From NCBI GenBank assembly GCA_036500765.1, contig DASYBM010000002.1, positions 162,874 through 226,873 on the forward strand: DNA of 64,000 nt. The letters are read 5' to 3'. The stretch's first letter is position 1, and every line of letters starts with the position of its first letter. This stretch comes from Candidatus Sulfotelmatobacter sp. Its GTDB lineage: Bacteria > Acidobacteriota > Terriglobia > Terriglobales > Acidobacteriaceae. The notes under the pieces are model-generated. The model searched no databases. It was given only the letters and a program-made list of their open reading frames with translations, and was not told where the DNA came from. The translations under genes were made by a program, and so were the position numbers. Shown piece by piece: positions 27,197-35,920 of the stretch.

Positions 27197-28783
27197 TTAC
27201 TCGCGCGACATTTTCCCATCGACCATCCGCCAGATGCCAAGCGGGTTGCCGTTCTTGAGCGCGTCGGGCAGAGCGCTATCTGGAAATCCCTGATAACAGA
27301 CCGGCCGCGCGAAGCGGAAAATCGCCTGACTTCCGACTGACGTGGAGCGTCCATCGGAGGTTGCGGGATACGGGCCCCCATGGACCATGGCGTGAGTAAC
27401 TTCGACGCCGGTCGGAAAGCCGTTGAAGACGATTCGGCCAACTTTGTTCTCGAGAATTGCGATCAAGTCCGCAAAGTGGAGCAGATCTTCTTCAGTGCCG
27501 TGAATCGTCGCGGTTAAGTGTCCTTCGAGGGCGCGGGCGATGGCCAGAAGCCGATCGCGGCTGGAATGTTGCACGAGCAGAGTCGTGGGGCCGAAGATTT
27601 CCGCACCCAGACCGGATGAAAGAAATGAATCGGCGTCGGTTTCAAAAAGGGCGACGTGCGCTGCGAAACCCGCATCTGCTTTTCCTGGCTTACCCAAGGC
27701 CGCCTGCACGACAGATGCGTCCGCCTTGCGCGCGGTAATCGCCTGGTCATACGAAGACTGGATGGTTTTCGTCAAGAGATGGAAGGGAGCCGATTCGGCA
27801 ACGAGCCGTTGCAGCTTTTGTGAGAACGCCGTTGCCTCGGCAGCCTCCGGCAGGAACACTAATCCAGGCTTGGTACAGAATTGGCCCGCGCCCATAGTGA
27901 ACGAGGCGTGCAGTCCGGCGGCAATATTTTCGCCGCGCTCGTGCAAGGCGCCGGGCAAAATGAATACGGGATTCGTGCTGCTCATCTCCGCGTAAAAGGG
28001 AATCGGCTCGGGCCGCGCTGCCGCCAAGTCCATCAAAGTTCGCCCCGCCGAGCGCGAGCCCGTGAACCCACCGGCTTTCACTAGCGGATGTTTCACCAGT
28101 TCGGTGCCGACTCCTGTGCCCGCGTCGAACAGAAGCGAAAAAATTCCTTCGGGAAGATTGCACTCTCGCAGACTTTGTTGGATCGCTCGTCCGACTAACT
28201 CGCTTGTGCCGGGATGAGCCGGATGCGCCTTGAAGATCACGGTATTGCCGCCAGCGAGCGCGGAGGCGGTGTCACCTCCAGCGACCGAAAAGGCCAACGG
28301 AAAATTGCTGGCGCCGAAAACTACCACTGGCCCCAGCGGGCGCAACATGGATCGAATGTCTTGCTTGGGGGCGGGCTGGCGCTCGGGATTGCCGGGGTCG
28401 ATGCGCGCCTGCACCCACGATCCCTCTTCCGCGACCTCCGCAAACAATCGAAGCTGGGCGCAGGTGCGCAGGGTTTCGGCTTGCAGTCGCGCCGGCGGCA
28501 GAGCCGTTTCCAGGCCGGCGCGCTCAATCAGATCGGCGCCAATCGATTCGATCTTCGCAGCAATCGTGCGTAAGAACTCGCCACGCTTACGGCCCGACAC
28601 GCGCCGATAGGAATCGAACGCTTCTGCCGACAATCGCGCTGCGAGTTCCACTTCTTCCGTGGTTGCCGAAATGAAGGCGGGCTGCAGGCGTTGGCCGGTC
28701 GCGGGATTGGTGGCGTAAATCGGCTCTCCCGCGCCGATGCCTTCTCGAAATCCGATCAACGAGCGCCCTGAGAGCTTTTCCAT
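27197..28783 (-). CDS. alpha-ketoglutarate semialdehyde (2,5-dioxovalerate) dehydrogenase
   Basis: 528 aa, the length typical of NADP-dependent semialdehyde dehydrogenases of the KGSADH group. Catalytic C303 (GQFCTKPG), general base E266 and N160 (GASNFP) are seen. The missing final glycine pair of the usual ELGG motif (here EMSS) is common in this subgroup. It oxidises 2,5-dioxovalerate to 2-oxoglutarate, the last step of hydroxyproline, glucarate or arabinose breakdown. Its neighbours, a DapA-family enzyme and an FAD amine oxidase, point to the hydroxyproline route. No Shine-Dalgarno is visible. Confidence 0.85.
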   Translation of the reverse strand: MEKLSGRSLIGFREGIGAGEPIYATNPATGQRLQPAFISATTEEVELAARLSAEAFDSYRRVSGRKRGEFLRTIAAKIESIGADLIERAGLETALPPARLQAETLRTCAQLRLFAEVAEEGSWVQARIDPGNPERQPAPKQDIRSMLRPLGPVVVFGASNFPLAFSVAGGDTASALAGGNTVIFKAHPAHPGTSELVGRAIQQSLRECNLPEGIFSLLFDAGTGVGTELVKHPLVKAGGFTGSRSAGRTLMDLAAARPEPIPFYAEMSSTNPVFILPGALHERGENIAAGLHASFTMGAGQFCTKPGLVFLPEAAEATAFSQKLQRLVAESAPFHLLTKTIQSSYDQAITARKADASVVQAALGKPGKADAGFAAHVALFETDADSFLSSGLGAEIFGPTTLLVQHSSRDRLLAIARALEGHLTATIHGTEEDLLHFADLIAILENKVGRIVFNGFPTGVEVTHAMVHGGPYPATSDGRSTSVGSQAIFRFARPVCYQGFPDSALPDALKNGNPLGIWRMVDGKMSRE

Positions 28784-28832
28784 AAATTAACGACGTGAAG
28801 ACGAAGGTGGAAGAGTGCCGACGGTCCTGATT

Positions 28833-29747
28833 TTATTGGCGATGCCGCGCGGCTACCGGTTCCGGCCGGGACTGCAACGCTTCACGAATAATCCTGCGAG
28901 CCTGCTCGAGTTCTTCTCCCACCAACTCGAGCCGAGGCGGCCGCACTCGCGAGTTCCCTTTTCCCACTTCCGTCTGCACTAACTTAATCAGTTGAACGAA
29001 TTTTGGAACCGTATCCAGGCGGAGCAGCGGCAGAAACCAGCGGTACAACTCGAAGGCTTTTTCACTATCTCCGCTTAAACCAGCGTGAAACAGTTCAACA
29101 GATTCGCCCGGCAGAGCGTTGGCCAGGCCGGCGATCCATCCCGTTGCGCCAACTGAAATAGCTTCCAGCACCGCGTCATCGACGCCCACGCAAATCTCCA
29201 GCCGCCGATCAAGCAGTGCACGAATCGCGGAAACTCGCCGAACATCGGCGCTCGATTCCTTCACCGCCGCAAGGTTAAGGTGTTCCTCCGCCAACTCGCG
29301 AATTTGTTCCGGCAAGAAATCGGTTTCGTAGGCCACGGGATTGTTATAGAGCATGCAGGGCAGCGGCGTCGCTTGGAATACGGCCGCGACGTGCGCTTTC
29401 ATCTCGCGCCAGTCCCCTTTGTATACATAAGGAGGCAGAAGCATCAACCCATCGCAGCCCAGGTTCGCGGCGGCCTTCGCCAGCAGCACAGCGTCGGACG
29501 TCGAAAGCGCCGAGACCGCGGCCACGACCGGACCGCGCCCGTGCACCGCTTTCACGCATGTGCGCAGGATTGCAAGCTTCTCTTCATGCGACAATGTCGC
29601 GCCTTCGCCCAGCGACCCGAGCGCAACAATGCCGGTGCATCCATTGTCGAGAAGTCGGCGGCAGTGCTCCACCATGAAGGCGTAATCAATGCTGAGGTCG
29701 AGATTGAAGCACGTGGTGATTGCGGGCATTACGCCCTTCCAGTTCAT
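28833..29747 (-). CDS. DapA-family lyase, probably pyrroline-4-hydroxy-2-carboxylate deaminase
   Basis: 304 aa TIM-barrel lyase. The Schiff-base lysine K163 (AVKESS) and the proton-relay Y134 (MLYNNP) align with DHDPS residues 161 and 133. The entry-site motif GSLGEGATL replaces the DapA GTTGE; true DapA usually lies with lysine genes. Flanked by an FAD oxidase and KGSADH, it best fits the deaminase that converts 1-pyrroline-4-hydroxy-2-carboxylate to 2,5-dioxovalerate. The Shine-Dalgarno AGGAGGG with 5 nt spacing is strong. Assignment is by context. Confidence 0.75.
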   Translation of the reverse strand: MNWKGVMPAITTCFNLDLSIDYAFMVEHCRRLLDNGCTGIVALGSLGEGATLSHEEKLAILRTCVKAVHGRGPVVAAVSALSTSDAVLLAKAAANLGCDGLMLLPPYVYKGDWREMKAHVAAVFQATPLPCMLYNNPVAYETDFLPEQIRELAEEHLNLAAVKESSADVRRVSAIRALLDRRLEICVGVDDAVLEAISVGATGWIAGLANALPGESVELFHAGLSGDSEKAFELYRWFLPLLRLDTVPKFVQLIKLVQTEVGKGNSRVRPPRLELVGEELEQARRIIREALQSRPEPVAARHRQ

Positions 29748-29761
29748 CGAAGCCCTCCTGT

Positions 29762-29868
29762 CTTTCGGTGGTCGGTGGCCGGTGGCTAGTCGCCAGCGAT
29801 CAATTCTATGGTCGACATTTTACGGACCACTCGCCACTAACTGCCGATGGTCGACGGTCGGGCCGGAG
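29762..29868. repeat. iterated gg(t)cgg(t) element at 3' end of the FAD oxidase gene
   Basis: ggtggtcggtggccggtgg is followed by an opposite-strand counterpart around ggaccactcgccactaact and gatggtcgacggtc. The words are gtcggtgg and its complement, arranged as two facing arms about 40 bp apart. The distal arm codes the last residues (RPSTIGS) of the minus-strand FAD enzyme. Confidence 0.6.
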
Positions 29869-30961
29869 AGTACGGCTCAATCGGAATCTCAGGCTCCGCC
29901 CCGGTGATTGAGTCCGCCAGAATTCTCGCCGTCCCCAGTGATGTTGTGATGCCCAACCCTTCGTGTCCCGTCGCTAGAAAAACGGATTTATCCGTCGCAC
30001 TGGGACCGATCAGCGGCAACTTGTCGGGCGTGGCTGGACGAAACCCAGTCCACATGCGTAACGCGGGCATTGCAGCCAGTCCCGGCATATATTCGTACGC
30101 GCGCTGCAACATCCGCTGGAGAATTTTCCGATCCACATCGTTGTGCTCCGCGCCGTATTGTCGCGAAGAGCCGATCAAAATCTGTCCTGACCGCCGCGGC
30201 TGCACATTGAATGCGACCGAATCGCTCTCGACCGAGTGCGCGCTCTTCAGGTAGCCCAGTTCCACTACCTCATGCCGCACGAACCCAGGATGGCGGTCGG
30301 TAAGGACCAGGTGTCCTTTGCGCTTCCTGACTTCAATTCCGCTTGTCAGTTCCGGCGACCGGACTCCGGCGGCGTTCACAATAATCTTACTGGCAATCTC
30401 GACTCCATCCGTCAACCGGACTCGACCCTGCCCGAGGTGGACAACGGCGGCGCCGGGCCGAAGTTGCGCTCCATTTTTCTGCGCGCGCTGCATCAGATAT
30501 TGTGCCGCACGCGGCGGATAGAGCACCGCATCCTCAGGTACGAGCAGGCCGCCTGCCAGCCCGTCTCGCAGATTTGGTTCCAATTGGCGCAATGCTTTCG
30601 GGTCGAGTACGGTCGCGGGCACTCCGCGTTGCGAATAGTAGCCGTGCTTGCGATGAACCTCGGCCATTTCCTCGTCGTCAGCCGCGATCCAGATTGTTCC
30701 GCACTGCTCATATTCACAGTCGTCGGGCAATTCCGGCCGCAGCGCGTGCCACAATTGTTGCGAATAGCGGGTCAAGGCAAACTGCGCCTCGGAATCATCC
30801 ATCACAACGATGTGGCCCATGCCGGTGGCAGTGGCGCCGCTTCCCACCGACTCGCGTTCGGCGACCAGCACGCGCATGCCGCCGCGAGTAAATTCGTCGG
30901 CGCAGGCCGCGCCCACTATTCCAGCGCCGACAATGACCACATCATAGGATTCAATGCTCAT
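29837..30961 (-). CDS. FAD-dependent amino acid oxidoreductase, probably D-hydroxyproline dehydrogenase
   Basis: 374 aa DAO/GlyOx-family flavoprotein. FAD-binding VVIVGAGIVGAACA lies near the N-terminus, the second nucleotide segment VNAAG at mid-protein, and the C-terminal FAD motif FRPATPDKLPLIG with GHEGLGITTS. ATG 30961 is preferred; a TTG four codons upstream is open. It heads a three-gene unit followed by the DapA-like lyase and KGSADH, matching steps 2-4 of trans-4-hydroxyproline breakdown. The epimerase for step 1 is not in the window, so D-hydroxyproline or another D-/cyclic amine might be the substrate. The C-terminus runs into an iterated repeat. Confidence 0.75.
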   Translation of the reverse strand: MSIESYDVVIVGAGIVGAACADEFTRGGMRVLVAERESVGSGATATGMGHIVVMDDSEAQFALTRYSQQLWHALRPELPDDCEYEQCGTIWIAADDEEMAEVHRKHGYYSQRGVPATVLDPKALRQLEPNLRDGLAGGLLVPEDAVLYPPRAAQYLMQRAQKNGAQLRPGAAVVHLGQGRVRLTDGVEIASKIIVNAAGVRSPELTSGIEVRKRKGHLVLTDRHPGFVRHEVVELGYLKSAHSVESDSVAFNVQPRRSGQILIGSSRQYGAEHNDVDRKILQRMLQRAYEYMPGLAAMPALRMWTGFRPATPDKLPLIGPSATDKSVFLATGHEGLGITTSLGTARILADSITGAEPEIPIEPYSPARPSTIGS

Positions 30962-31125
30962 GCGGTTGGGCAAATTCGACGATTAGTGTAGAACAAAATC
31001 GCGATTGCGCCAGCGAGCACCCGCGCGCCCGAGAGCAGATGGTATAGGTCGCCATTCGGTTACAATGGAGCCGCCAACACTGCCTCGAATAATTTAATAG
31101 TCGACGACGAACGATCTAGATACGA

Positions 31126-31572
31126 ATGACCAAGAAGAGCGAACTCAAACAGCAAGTTTCCGCCGCTATCCAGGCTTGCCTCGAAAAAAAGGCAGAAGAA
31201 CTAAGCATTCTCGAAATGGAAAAAGGGTCGGGAGCGTTCACCGACTACTTTGTGCTGTGCAGCGGGACGAATCCGCGGCAAGTGCAGGCGATCGCCGACG
31301 AAGTGGAGATGCGCCTGAAGGCCGCGAACATCCGACCCGCACATGTCGAGGGCTATAAGCAGGCCGAATGGGTATTGCTGGACTACACGGACTTTGTTGT
31401 GCACGTGTTCTCGGAGAAGGCGCGTAAGTTTTATGATTTGGAGCGCCTGTGGAAGACGGCCAAGCGCCTGGAAGTCGGCGAGTTGAAGGCGGCTCCGAAG
31501 AAGCACAAGGCCGCGGCCAAGCAGGCCTCCTCCAAGACCAGCGCGCCCAAGAAGACTAAAAAAAAGGCATAA
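31126..31572 (+). CDS. rsfS: ribosomal silencing factor RsfS
   Basis: 148 aa. Binds uL14 on the large subunit and blocks joining in starvation. The RsfS core (about 5-115) shows the conserved GSGAFTDYFVLCSGTNPRQVQAIADEVE, EGYKQAEWVLLDY and HVF segments. A Lys/Ala-rich tail (about 120-148) is extra to the fold and probably unstructured. It lies 157 bp before rlmH, a frequent neighbour. Confidence 0.95.
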   Translation: MTKKSELKQQVSAAIQACLEKKAEELSILEMEKGSGAFTDYFVLCSGTNPRQVQAIADEVEMRLKAANIRPAHVEGYKQAEWVLLDYTDFVVHVFSEKARKFYDLERLWKTAKRLEVGELKAAPKKHKAAAKQASSKTSAPKKTKKKA

Positions 31573-31729
31573 GGTCTGCGGAAAGCCTTGGCTGCATCGC
31601 AAGTTTGCGGCGGCTGCTATAAAGCGGCCGGCGGGTTGCGGAGTCGCGGCGCGGCTGGAAACCGCGCTCTTTCAAACGCGGATCAAGTCGATCCCGGAAA
31701 TTCCGAACCCTTCCGCAAAGATCAAGCCC

Positions 31730-32194
31730 TTGAAGATAAAGATTGCATGGATCGGGAAGACGAAAGCGCCTGCAATGCAGGAGCTGACCGAGGAATATCT
31801 CAAGCGCATTTCCCGTTATGTGCAGATCGAAGGTATTGCGCTGCGCGACGAAGCCGCGTTACTCGAAATGAGCGGATGCCCGCAGGGAAAGAATACGAGA
31901 GCGAAGGCGGCGTCGAAATCGACGCTGGTTCTGATGGATTCCCGGGGCAAGGAATTCTCCTCAGAACAGTTTGCCAAGTTTCTGGGAGATTATCAGGACC
32001 GCAATCCTTTGCCGCTGATCTTGGCCATCGGCAGCGCTGACGGCTTCACGCAACAGGCCAAAGCCGCCGCGCAGCAGACGATCTCACTGGGGAAGATGAC
32101 TCTTGCGCATGAACTGGCGCGGGTGGTTCTGCTGGAGCAGGTCTACCGAGGGTTTGCGATTCTTAAAGGGCATCCGTATCACTCGGGACATTAG
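31730..32194 (+). CDS. rlmH: 23S rRNA (pseudouridine1915-N3)-methyltransferase
   Basis: 154 aa SPOUT-fold methyltransferase that modifies helix 69. The SAM knot is seen in LILAIGSADGF (the usual G-G is G-S) and LGKMTLAHELARVVLLEQVYR. The start is TTG 31730, the only in-frame start that gives the family's N-terminus (KIKIAWIGKTKAPAM). The canonical C-terminus HPYHR is here HPYHSGH, two residues longer. Translation start and end are therefore slightly atypical. Confidence 0.93.
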   Translation: MKIKIAWIGKTKAPAMQELTEEYLKRISRYVQIEGIALRDEAALLEMSGCPQGKNTRAKAASKSTLVLMDSRGKEFSSEQFAKFLGDYQDRNPLPLILAIGSADGFTQQAKAAAQQTISLGKMTLAHELARVVLLEQVYRGFAILKGHPYHSGH

Positions 32195-32249
32195 GTGCGC
32201 TTTCAGACTGTTGGATTTCCGATTGCTACGTCGAAAACCTGCTCGGCGG

Positions 32250-33392
32250 TTACTTCTTCGGCGCGTTTGCCGGGGCTTCCACCAGCGCCTTCAGAATCTC
32301 GTGTGCGAGTTTGTTCGGATCGATACCTTCCATGTTGCTCAGCACAACCACTCCAGCGCGCCGGGCGGGCGCGATCAGGAAGGAAGTGCTCGTGCCCTGT
32401 TGTCCACCATCGTGTCCGACCGTAACCCAGCCTGCTTCAGTACCTACGCCCCAACCCAGGCCGTAATCGTCCTTCGAGCCGTCGGAGGGTTTCAACGGAG
32501 TCCACATCAGGTCGCGCGTGGCGGGCTTGATGAGCTTGTCGTTCAGAATCGCAACTTCGAAGCGCGCCATGTCTTCGGCCGACGACAACCAGCCGCCACC
32601 GGGAATCTTGTAACTGGAGTCGAGGAAGTCGGCGTTCTGCACCGTGCCTGACTCCGTCTTCCGATAGAAGCGGGTTCGGTAGGGAATGATCGCGAAGCGA
32701 TCATCAGCCTGAGTGTGCTCCATATCGGCCGGCGCGAAGACATTCTGCCGCATGAAGTCGACGTACCTGGCCTGGGAAGCTGCTTCGATGACGCAGCCCA
32801 CCAGCGTGTACCCTTGGGTCGAGTAATGAAAGTGTGTTCCCGGCGGCGCCACGAGGGGATCGTTCTTAAAGAAATCGAGCCCAGCCTGGATGGGGTTTTC
32901 GAAGTGCTTCGTATTACCGGTTTCCTGCTCGTCCGGACCGCTGGGTTTGTAGTGGCGAATTCCGCCGAGATGACCCATCACCTCGCGGGTCGTAATCGGC
33001 CAGGGCTTCGGTGGAAAAGCCGGGCAGTATTTCTGGACGGGAGCGTCCAGATCGAGTTGTCCCCGCTCCCAAAGCTCCATCGCGCCAACCGCCGTCAAAG
33101 ACTTGGAAATCGAGGCGAGGCGAAACAGAGTGTGTTCGCTGGCAGGGGCATTGTTTTCCACGTCGGCCAGGCCGAAGCCATCTCCCCACTCGTATTCCCC
33201 ATTTTCAACCACCGCAACGGAGACACCGGGAACGTGGGTGTCGGCCATGAACCTGGCGACGGCTGCCTCGATTTGCGCGCGCTTCTCCGGAGCCAGCTGG
33301 CGTTCCTGGGCTGGCGAATACGACGTTAAGATTGCGCACCACAGGACTGTGGCAACTACGCGAAGATGCGGACTCCTTTCAGTCGAGTTCAT
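32250..33392 (-). CDS. exported class-C-beta-lactamase-fold serine hydrolase (LACTB-like)
   Basis: 380 aa with a signal peptide (about 1-28). The nucleophile motif S94-I-S-K97 (LASISKS), Y-S-T (HYSTQGY) and the H-D-G motif (VGHDGGQQG) of the S12/beta-lactamase-fold family are present. Typical members are D-aminopeptidases, esterases or LACTB-type proteases; true AmpC would have Y-x-N and K-T-G, so antibiotic resistance is unlikely. AAGGT precedes the ATG at 5 nt. Substrate unknown. Confidence 0.85.
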   Translation of the reverse strand: MNSTERSPHLRVVATVLWCAILTSYSPAQERQLAPEKRAQIEAAVARFMADTHVPGVSVAVVENGEYEWGDGFGLADVENNAPASEHTLFRLASISKSLTAVGAMELWERGQLDLDAPVQKYCPAFPPKPWPITTREVMGHLGGIRHYKPSGPDEQETGNTKHFENPIQAGLDFFKNDPLVAPPGTHFHYSTQGYTLVGCVIEAASQARYVDFMRQNVFAPADMEHTQADDRFAIIPYRTRFYRKTESGTVQNADFLDSSYKIPGGGWLSSAEDMARFEVAILNDKLIKPATRDLMWTPLKPSDGSKDDYGLGWGVGTEAGWVTVGHDGGQQGTSTSFLIAPARRAGVVVLSNMEGIDPNKLAHEILKALVEAPANAPKK

Positions 33393-33481
33393 GAAGTACC
33401 TTTCAGGGCTTACGGCTTGCAGGCTGGTATTGAACAGACTCGATTTAACTACACAAGAAGCTCAGAATAACACTGCGACAT

Positions 33482-33970
33482 CTACTGCGTGACTGTGGCC
33501 TGGTAGCTAACGGCCTGCCAATGGCCAGTACGGCGAACCCAGACTCGGGTATAGCGGTAGGGACCGCTGAAATCTTCCCCAAGCTGGTGGCCCTTCACGT
33601 CGGCGCGGGCCGTGACCACGGCCGTATCGCCGTAAACGCGCACAACCATGTCACTGACATTGATGGTGTCATAACGAAGCTGACCGCTCTTGCGAGTCGA
33701 GACTGTATCTTGTTTCGTGGTCACCTGCCCAAGAGGCGTAATGGCGACGTAATCCTCGGCGAGGGTGCGCTGGGAAAACTCGGCGTCGCGGCGGATTTGA
33801 GCCTCGCGGGCCTGCCGCTCCATTTCAACGATTTCTCGAATCGTCGATTCTTCGCCCGACTCAATGGACGATCGCGGATGCACCGCGACATGCTGGGCTG
33901 AAAAGGCAGGTAGAGCTACGAGCAGCGACAATAAAAACACTGCACATTTGTAGACACATCCATTGATCAC
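33482..33970 (-). CDS. exported DUF4440/SnoaL-like protein
   Basis: 162 aa. GTG 33970 has GGAGGT 6 nt upstream and begins a signal peptide (about 1-22, ALPAFSA). The mature part has NTF2-like features (REIVEMERQAREAQIRRD, DYVAITPLGQV, TAVVTARADVKG, WVRRTGHWQAVSYQAT) typical of DUF4440 proteins. The longer open frame from 34027 lacks a signal peptide. Function unknown; its downstream neighbour is the serine hydrolase gene on the same strand. Confidence 0.75.
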   Translation of the reverse strand: MINGCVYKCAVFLLSLLVALPAFSAQHVAVHPRSSIESGEESTIREIVEMERQAREAQIRRDAEFSQRTLAEDYVAITPLGQVTTKQDTVSTRKSGQLRYDTINVSDMVVRVYGDTAVVTARADVKGHQLGEDFSGPYRYTRVWVRRTGHWQAVSYQATVTQ

Positions 33971-34287
33971 GATGAGACCTCCGCAGTTTGCGAGGGGGAC
34001 AGAGATCCGCCTGACCGAGCTACGCAACGTAGGATGCTAGAGTTCCGTGAAAAAGTTAGCTATTGCAAAGATTTCCCGAGACCCACTTTCAGGATGCCAT
34101 AAGCAGTGGCAAAGCCTGCTGAAATATATGACGGATCAGAAACGCGATTCATTACACTTTTCTTTTGCATTCAGTGTTCTTTCGCGTCCGGTCGTCTCAT
34201 ATTGAGTCACTGAGCAATGGTTTCACGCGAGCTGCGCGGCGCTTCTAGTAGAATCAAACGTCCGGATTTGAAGCTTCGATCGAAGGC

Positions 34288-34824
34288 ATGGCCGACATCC
34301 GACGTGGTCTGATCATCGTGAACACGGGGCCGGGCAAAGGCAAGACCACCGCGGCCATGGGAACGGCCTTGCGAGCGGTCGGCCAAGGCATGCGTGTGCT
34401 GATGCTCCAGTTCCTGAAAGGTTCGTGGCACTACGGCGAGCTCGATGCCGTAAAGGCCTTCGGCGACAGGTTTGTGATGAAGCAAATGGGCCGCGGATTC
34501 GTAAAGGTTGGCGCCGAGAAGCCTGACCCGGAAGATGTACGCATGGTCGAAGAAGCCTGGGTCGAAGCCGGCCGGGCGATTCAGTCCGGAGAGTGGGACC
34601 TGATCGTTCTCGATGAGATTAATTACGCGATCAGCTACGGGATGCTCGATCCGGCGATAGTGGTTGAGAGCCTGAAGAAGAAGCCGGAGATGGTTCACGT
34701 CATCTTGACGGGCAGGAATGCGCACCCCACAATTGTCGAGGCCGCCGACACGGTGACCGAGATGCGCCAGGTCAAGCACGCGTACGAGAAAGGCGTAATG
34801 GCGCAGAGGGGGATTGAGTACTGA
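34288..34824 (+). CDS. cobO: cob(I)yrinic acid a,c-diamide adenosyltransferase
   Basis: 178 aa CobO/BtuR enzyme attaching adenosine to cobalt to give adenosylcobalamin forms. The P-loop variant T13-GPGKGKT-20, which binds ATP in reverse, is clear, with LQFLKG, DLIVLDEI and the C-terminal EMRQVKHAYEKGVMAQRGIEY. It may supply the corrinoid for B12 enzymes, including the radical SAM protein at 10.4 kb, though no other cobalamin gene is present. I found no B12 riboswitch in the 260 bp upstream. Confidence 0.95.
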   Translation: MADIRRGLIIVNTGPGKGKTTAAMGTALRAVGQGMRVLMLQFLKGSWHYGELDAVKAFGDRFVMKQMGRGFVKVGAEKPDPEDVRMVEEAWVEAGRAIQSGEWDLIVLDEINYAISYGMLDPAIVVESLKKKPEMVHVILTGRNAHPTIVEAADTVTEMRQVKHAYEKGVMAQRGIEY

Positions 34825-34825
34825 A

Positions 34826-34919
34826 TCGAGCAATTGGGAAATTTAGTAATTGAGTAATTTGAAGAGGCGGCTCTGGTTTCCAATTACACAATTACAAAAT
34901 TGCTCAATTACCAATTTCC
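34826..34919. repeat. two-armed iterated aattgagtaattt element between cobO and accD
   Basis: Left arm (34828-34861) and right arm (34881-34919) are built from one AT-rich word (aattga/g) in opposite orientation, around a 20-bp GC-rich spacer. The left arm begins just after the cobO stop codon and the right arm ends 3 bp before the accD ATG. The element could fold into a long hairpin in the mRNA. It is far more AT-rich than its surroundings. Confidence 0.8.
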
Positions 34920-34922
34920 TTT

Positions 34923-35762
34923 ATGGCTTGGTTTAAGCGCGAATCCGGTGAGCTCGACAACTCGGGGGAGAAAACCGTCCGGACCGAGGGGTTGTGGGTG
35001 AAGTGTGAGGGCTGCCGCCAGATTATCTGGAAAAAAGATCTGGCGGAGAACATGAACGTGTGTCCCAAATGCGACAAGCATTTCCGCATCGATGCTCGGA
35101 CCCGGCTGTCTCTGCTGCTCGACGATAATCAATATGAAACCTTTGACGGCGACATCGGCTCGACCGATCCCTTGAAGTTCGTCGATCTCAAGCCCTATTC
35201 CTCGCGCCTGAAGCAGGCGCAGGAGGATACGGGCCTGAAAGACGCCATCATCAACGCGCAGGGCAAACTGATGGGGCGGCCCGTAGTGGCCAGCGTGATG
35301 GAGTATGCGTTCATCGGCGGCAGCATGGGAGCGGTAGTGGGTGAGGCGATTACGCGCGCGATCGAGCGCGCGGCTGAAACGCGTACGCCATTGATTATTG
35401 TGTCGGCCTCGGGCGGCGCCCGCATGATGGAAGGCGTGATCAGCCTGATGCAGCTGGCCAAGATCTCCGCCGCGCTGGCGCTTCTCGACAAAGCCAAAGT
35501 TCCCTACATCTCGCTGCTCACCGATCCGACCACCGGAGGCGTGACGGCCTCCTTCGCGATGCTGGGCGATTTGAACATCGCCGAACCGGGGGCCCTGATC
35601 GGCTTTGCCGGCCCACGGGTGATCGAACAGACCATCCGCCAGAAGCTTCCGCCCGGCTTCCAGCGAAGCGAATTCCTGCTGGAACATGGCATGCTCGACG
35701 CCGTCGTCCCGCGCAAGGAACTGAAGCCGTACATCGCAAGGGCGCTGGAGTTTATGGCGTAG
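34923..35762 (+). CDS. accD: acetyl-CoA carboxylase carboxyltransferase subunit beta
   Basis: 279 aa. Half of the carboxyltransferase that makes malonyl-CoA for fatty acid synthesis. The zinc ribbon C28-x2-C31...C47-x2-C50 lies at the N-terminus, followed by the crotonase-like core (SASGGARMMEGVISLMQ, GPRVIEQTIRQKLP). The ATG follows an iterated element with no clear Shine-Dalgarno. folC follows and plsC after that, a common lipid/folate cluster. accA is not in the window. Confidence 0.97.
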   Translation: MAWFKRESGELDNSGEKTVRTEGLWVKCEGCRQIIWKKDLAENMNVCPKCDKHFRIDARTRLSLLLDDNQYETFDGDIGSTDPLKFVDLKPYSSRLKQAQEDTGLKDAIINAQGKLMGRPVVASVMEYAFIGGSMGAVVGEAITRAIERAAETRTPLIIVSASGGARMMEGVISLMQLAKISAALALLDKAKVPYISLLTDPTTGGVTASFAMLGDLNIAEPGALIGFAGPRVIEQTIRQKLPPGFQRSEFLLEHGMLDAVVPRKELKPYIARALEFMA

Positions 35763-35764
35763 GA

Positions 35765-35913
35765 CAGCTTCTAGCTACTAGCTTCTAGCTAAAGCCCGTC
35801 TCGATGCCGCCACATCTCAATCTCGAACCTCAAAAATCCTTCCCGCTGCTACGCTCGAATACCCGAAAGAGATGTTGGTAAGCTAAGAGCTAGGAGCTAG
35901 AAGCTAGAAGCTG
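35765..35913. repeat. two-armed iterated tagcttc element between accD and folC
   Basis: The left arm (35765-35790) consists of cttctagctactagcttctagct; the right arm (35881-35913) has the complementary agctaggagctagaagctagaag. The word is agcttcta, in opposite orientation, around a ~90-bp unique spacer. The element fills nearly all of the intergenic space, starting 2 bp after accD and ending 8 bp before folC. Confidence 0.8.
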
Positions 35914-35920
35914 CTTCCCC

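Noticed and set aside
28833..29747. 4-hydroxy-tetrahydrodipicolinate synthase (dapA) of lysine synthesis
   Set aside because: The entry motif differs and the neighbours are catabolic; the hydroxyproline deaminase role fits better.
32250..33392. Antibiotic-resistance beta-lactamase
   Set aside because: Signature motifs outside SxxK differ from AmpC (YST instead of YxN, HDG instead of KTG), matching LACTB-like esterases/peptidases.
34028..34287. Cobalamin riboswitch upstream of cobO
   Set aside because: No B12-box or characteristic helices were recognised in the 260 bp.
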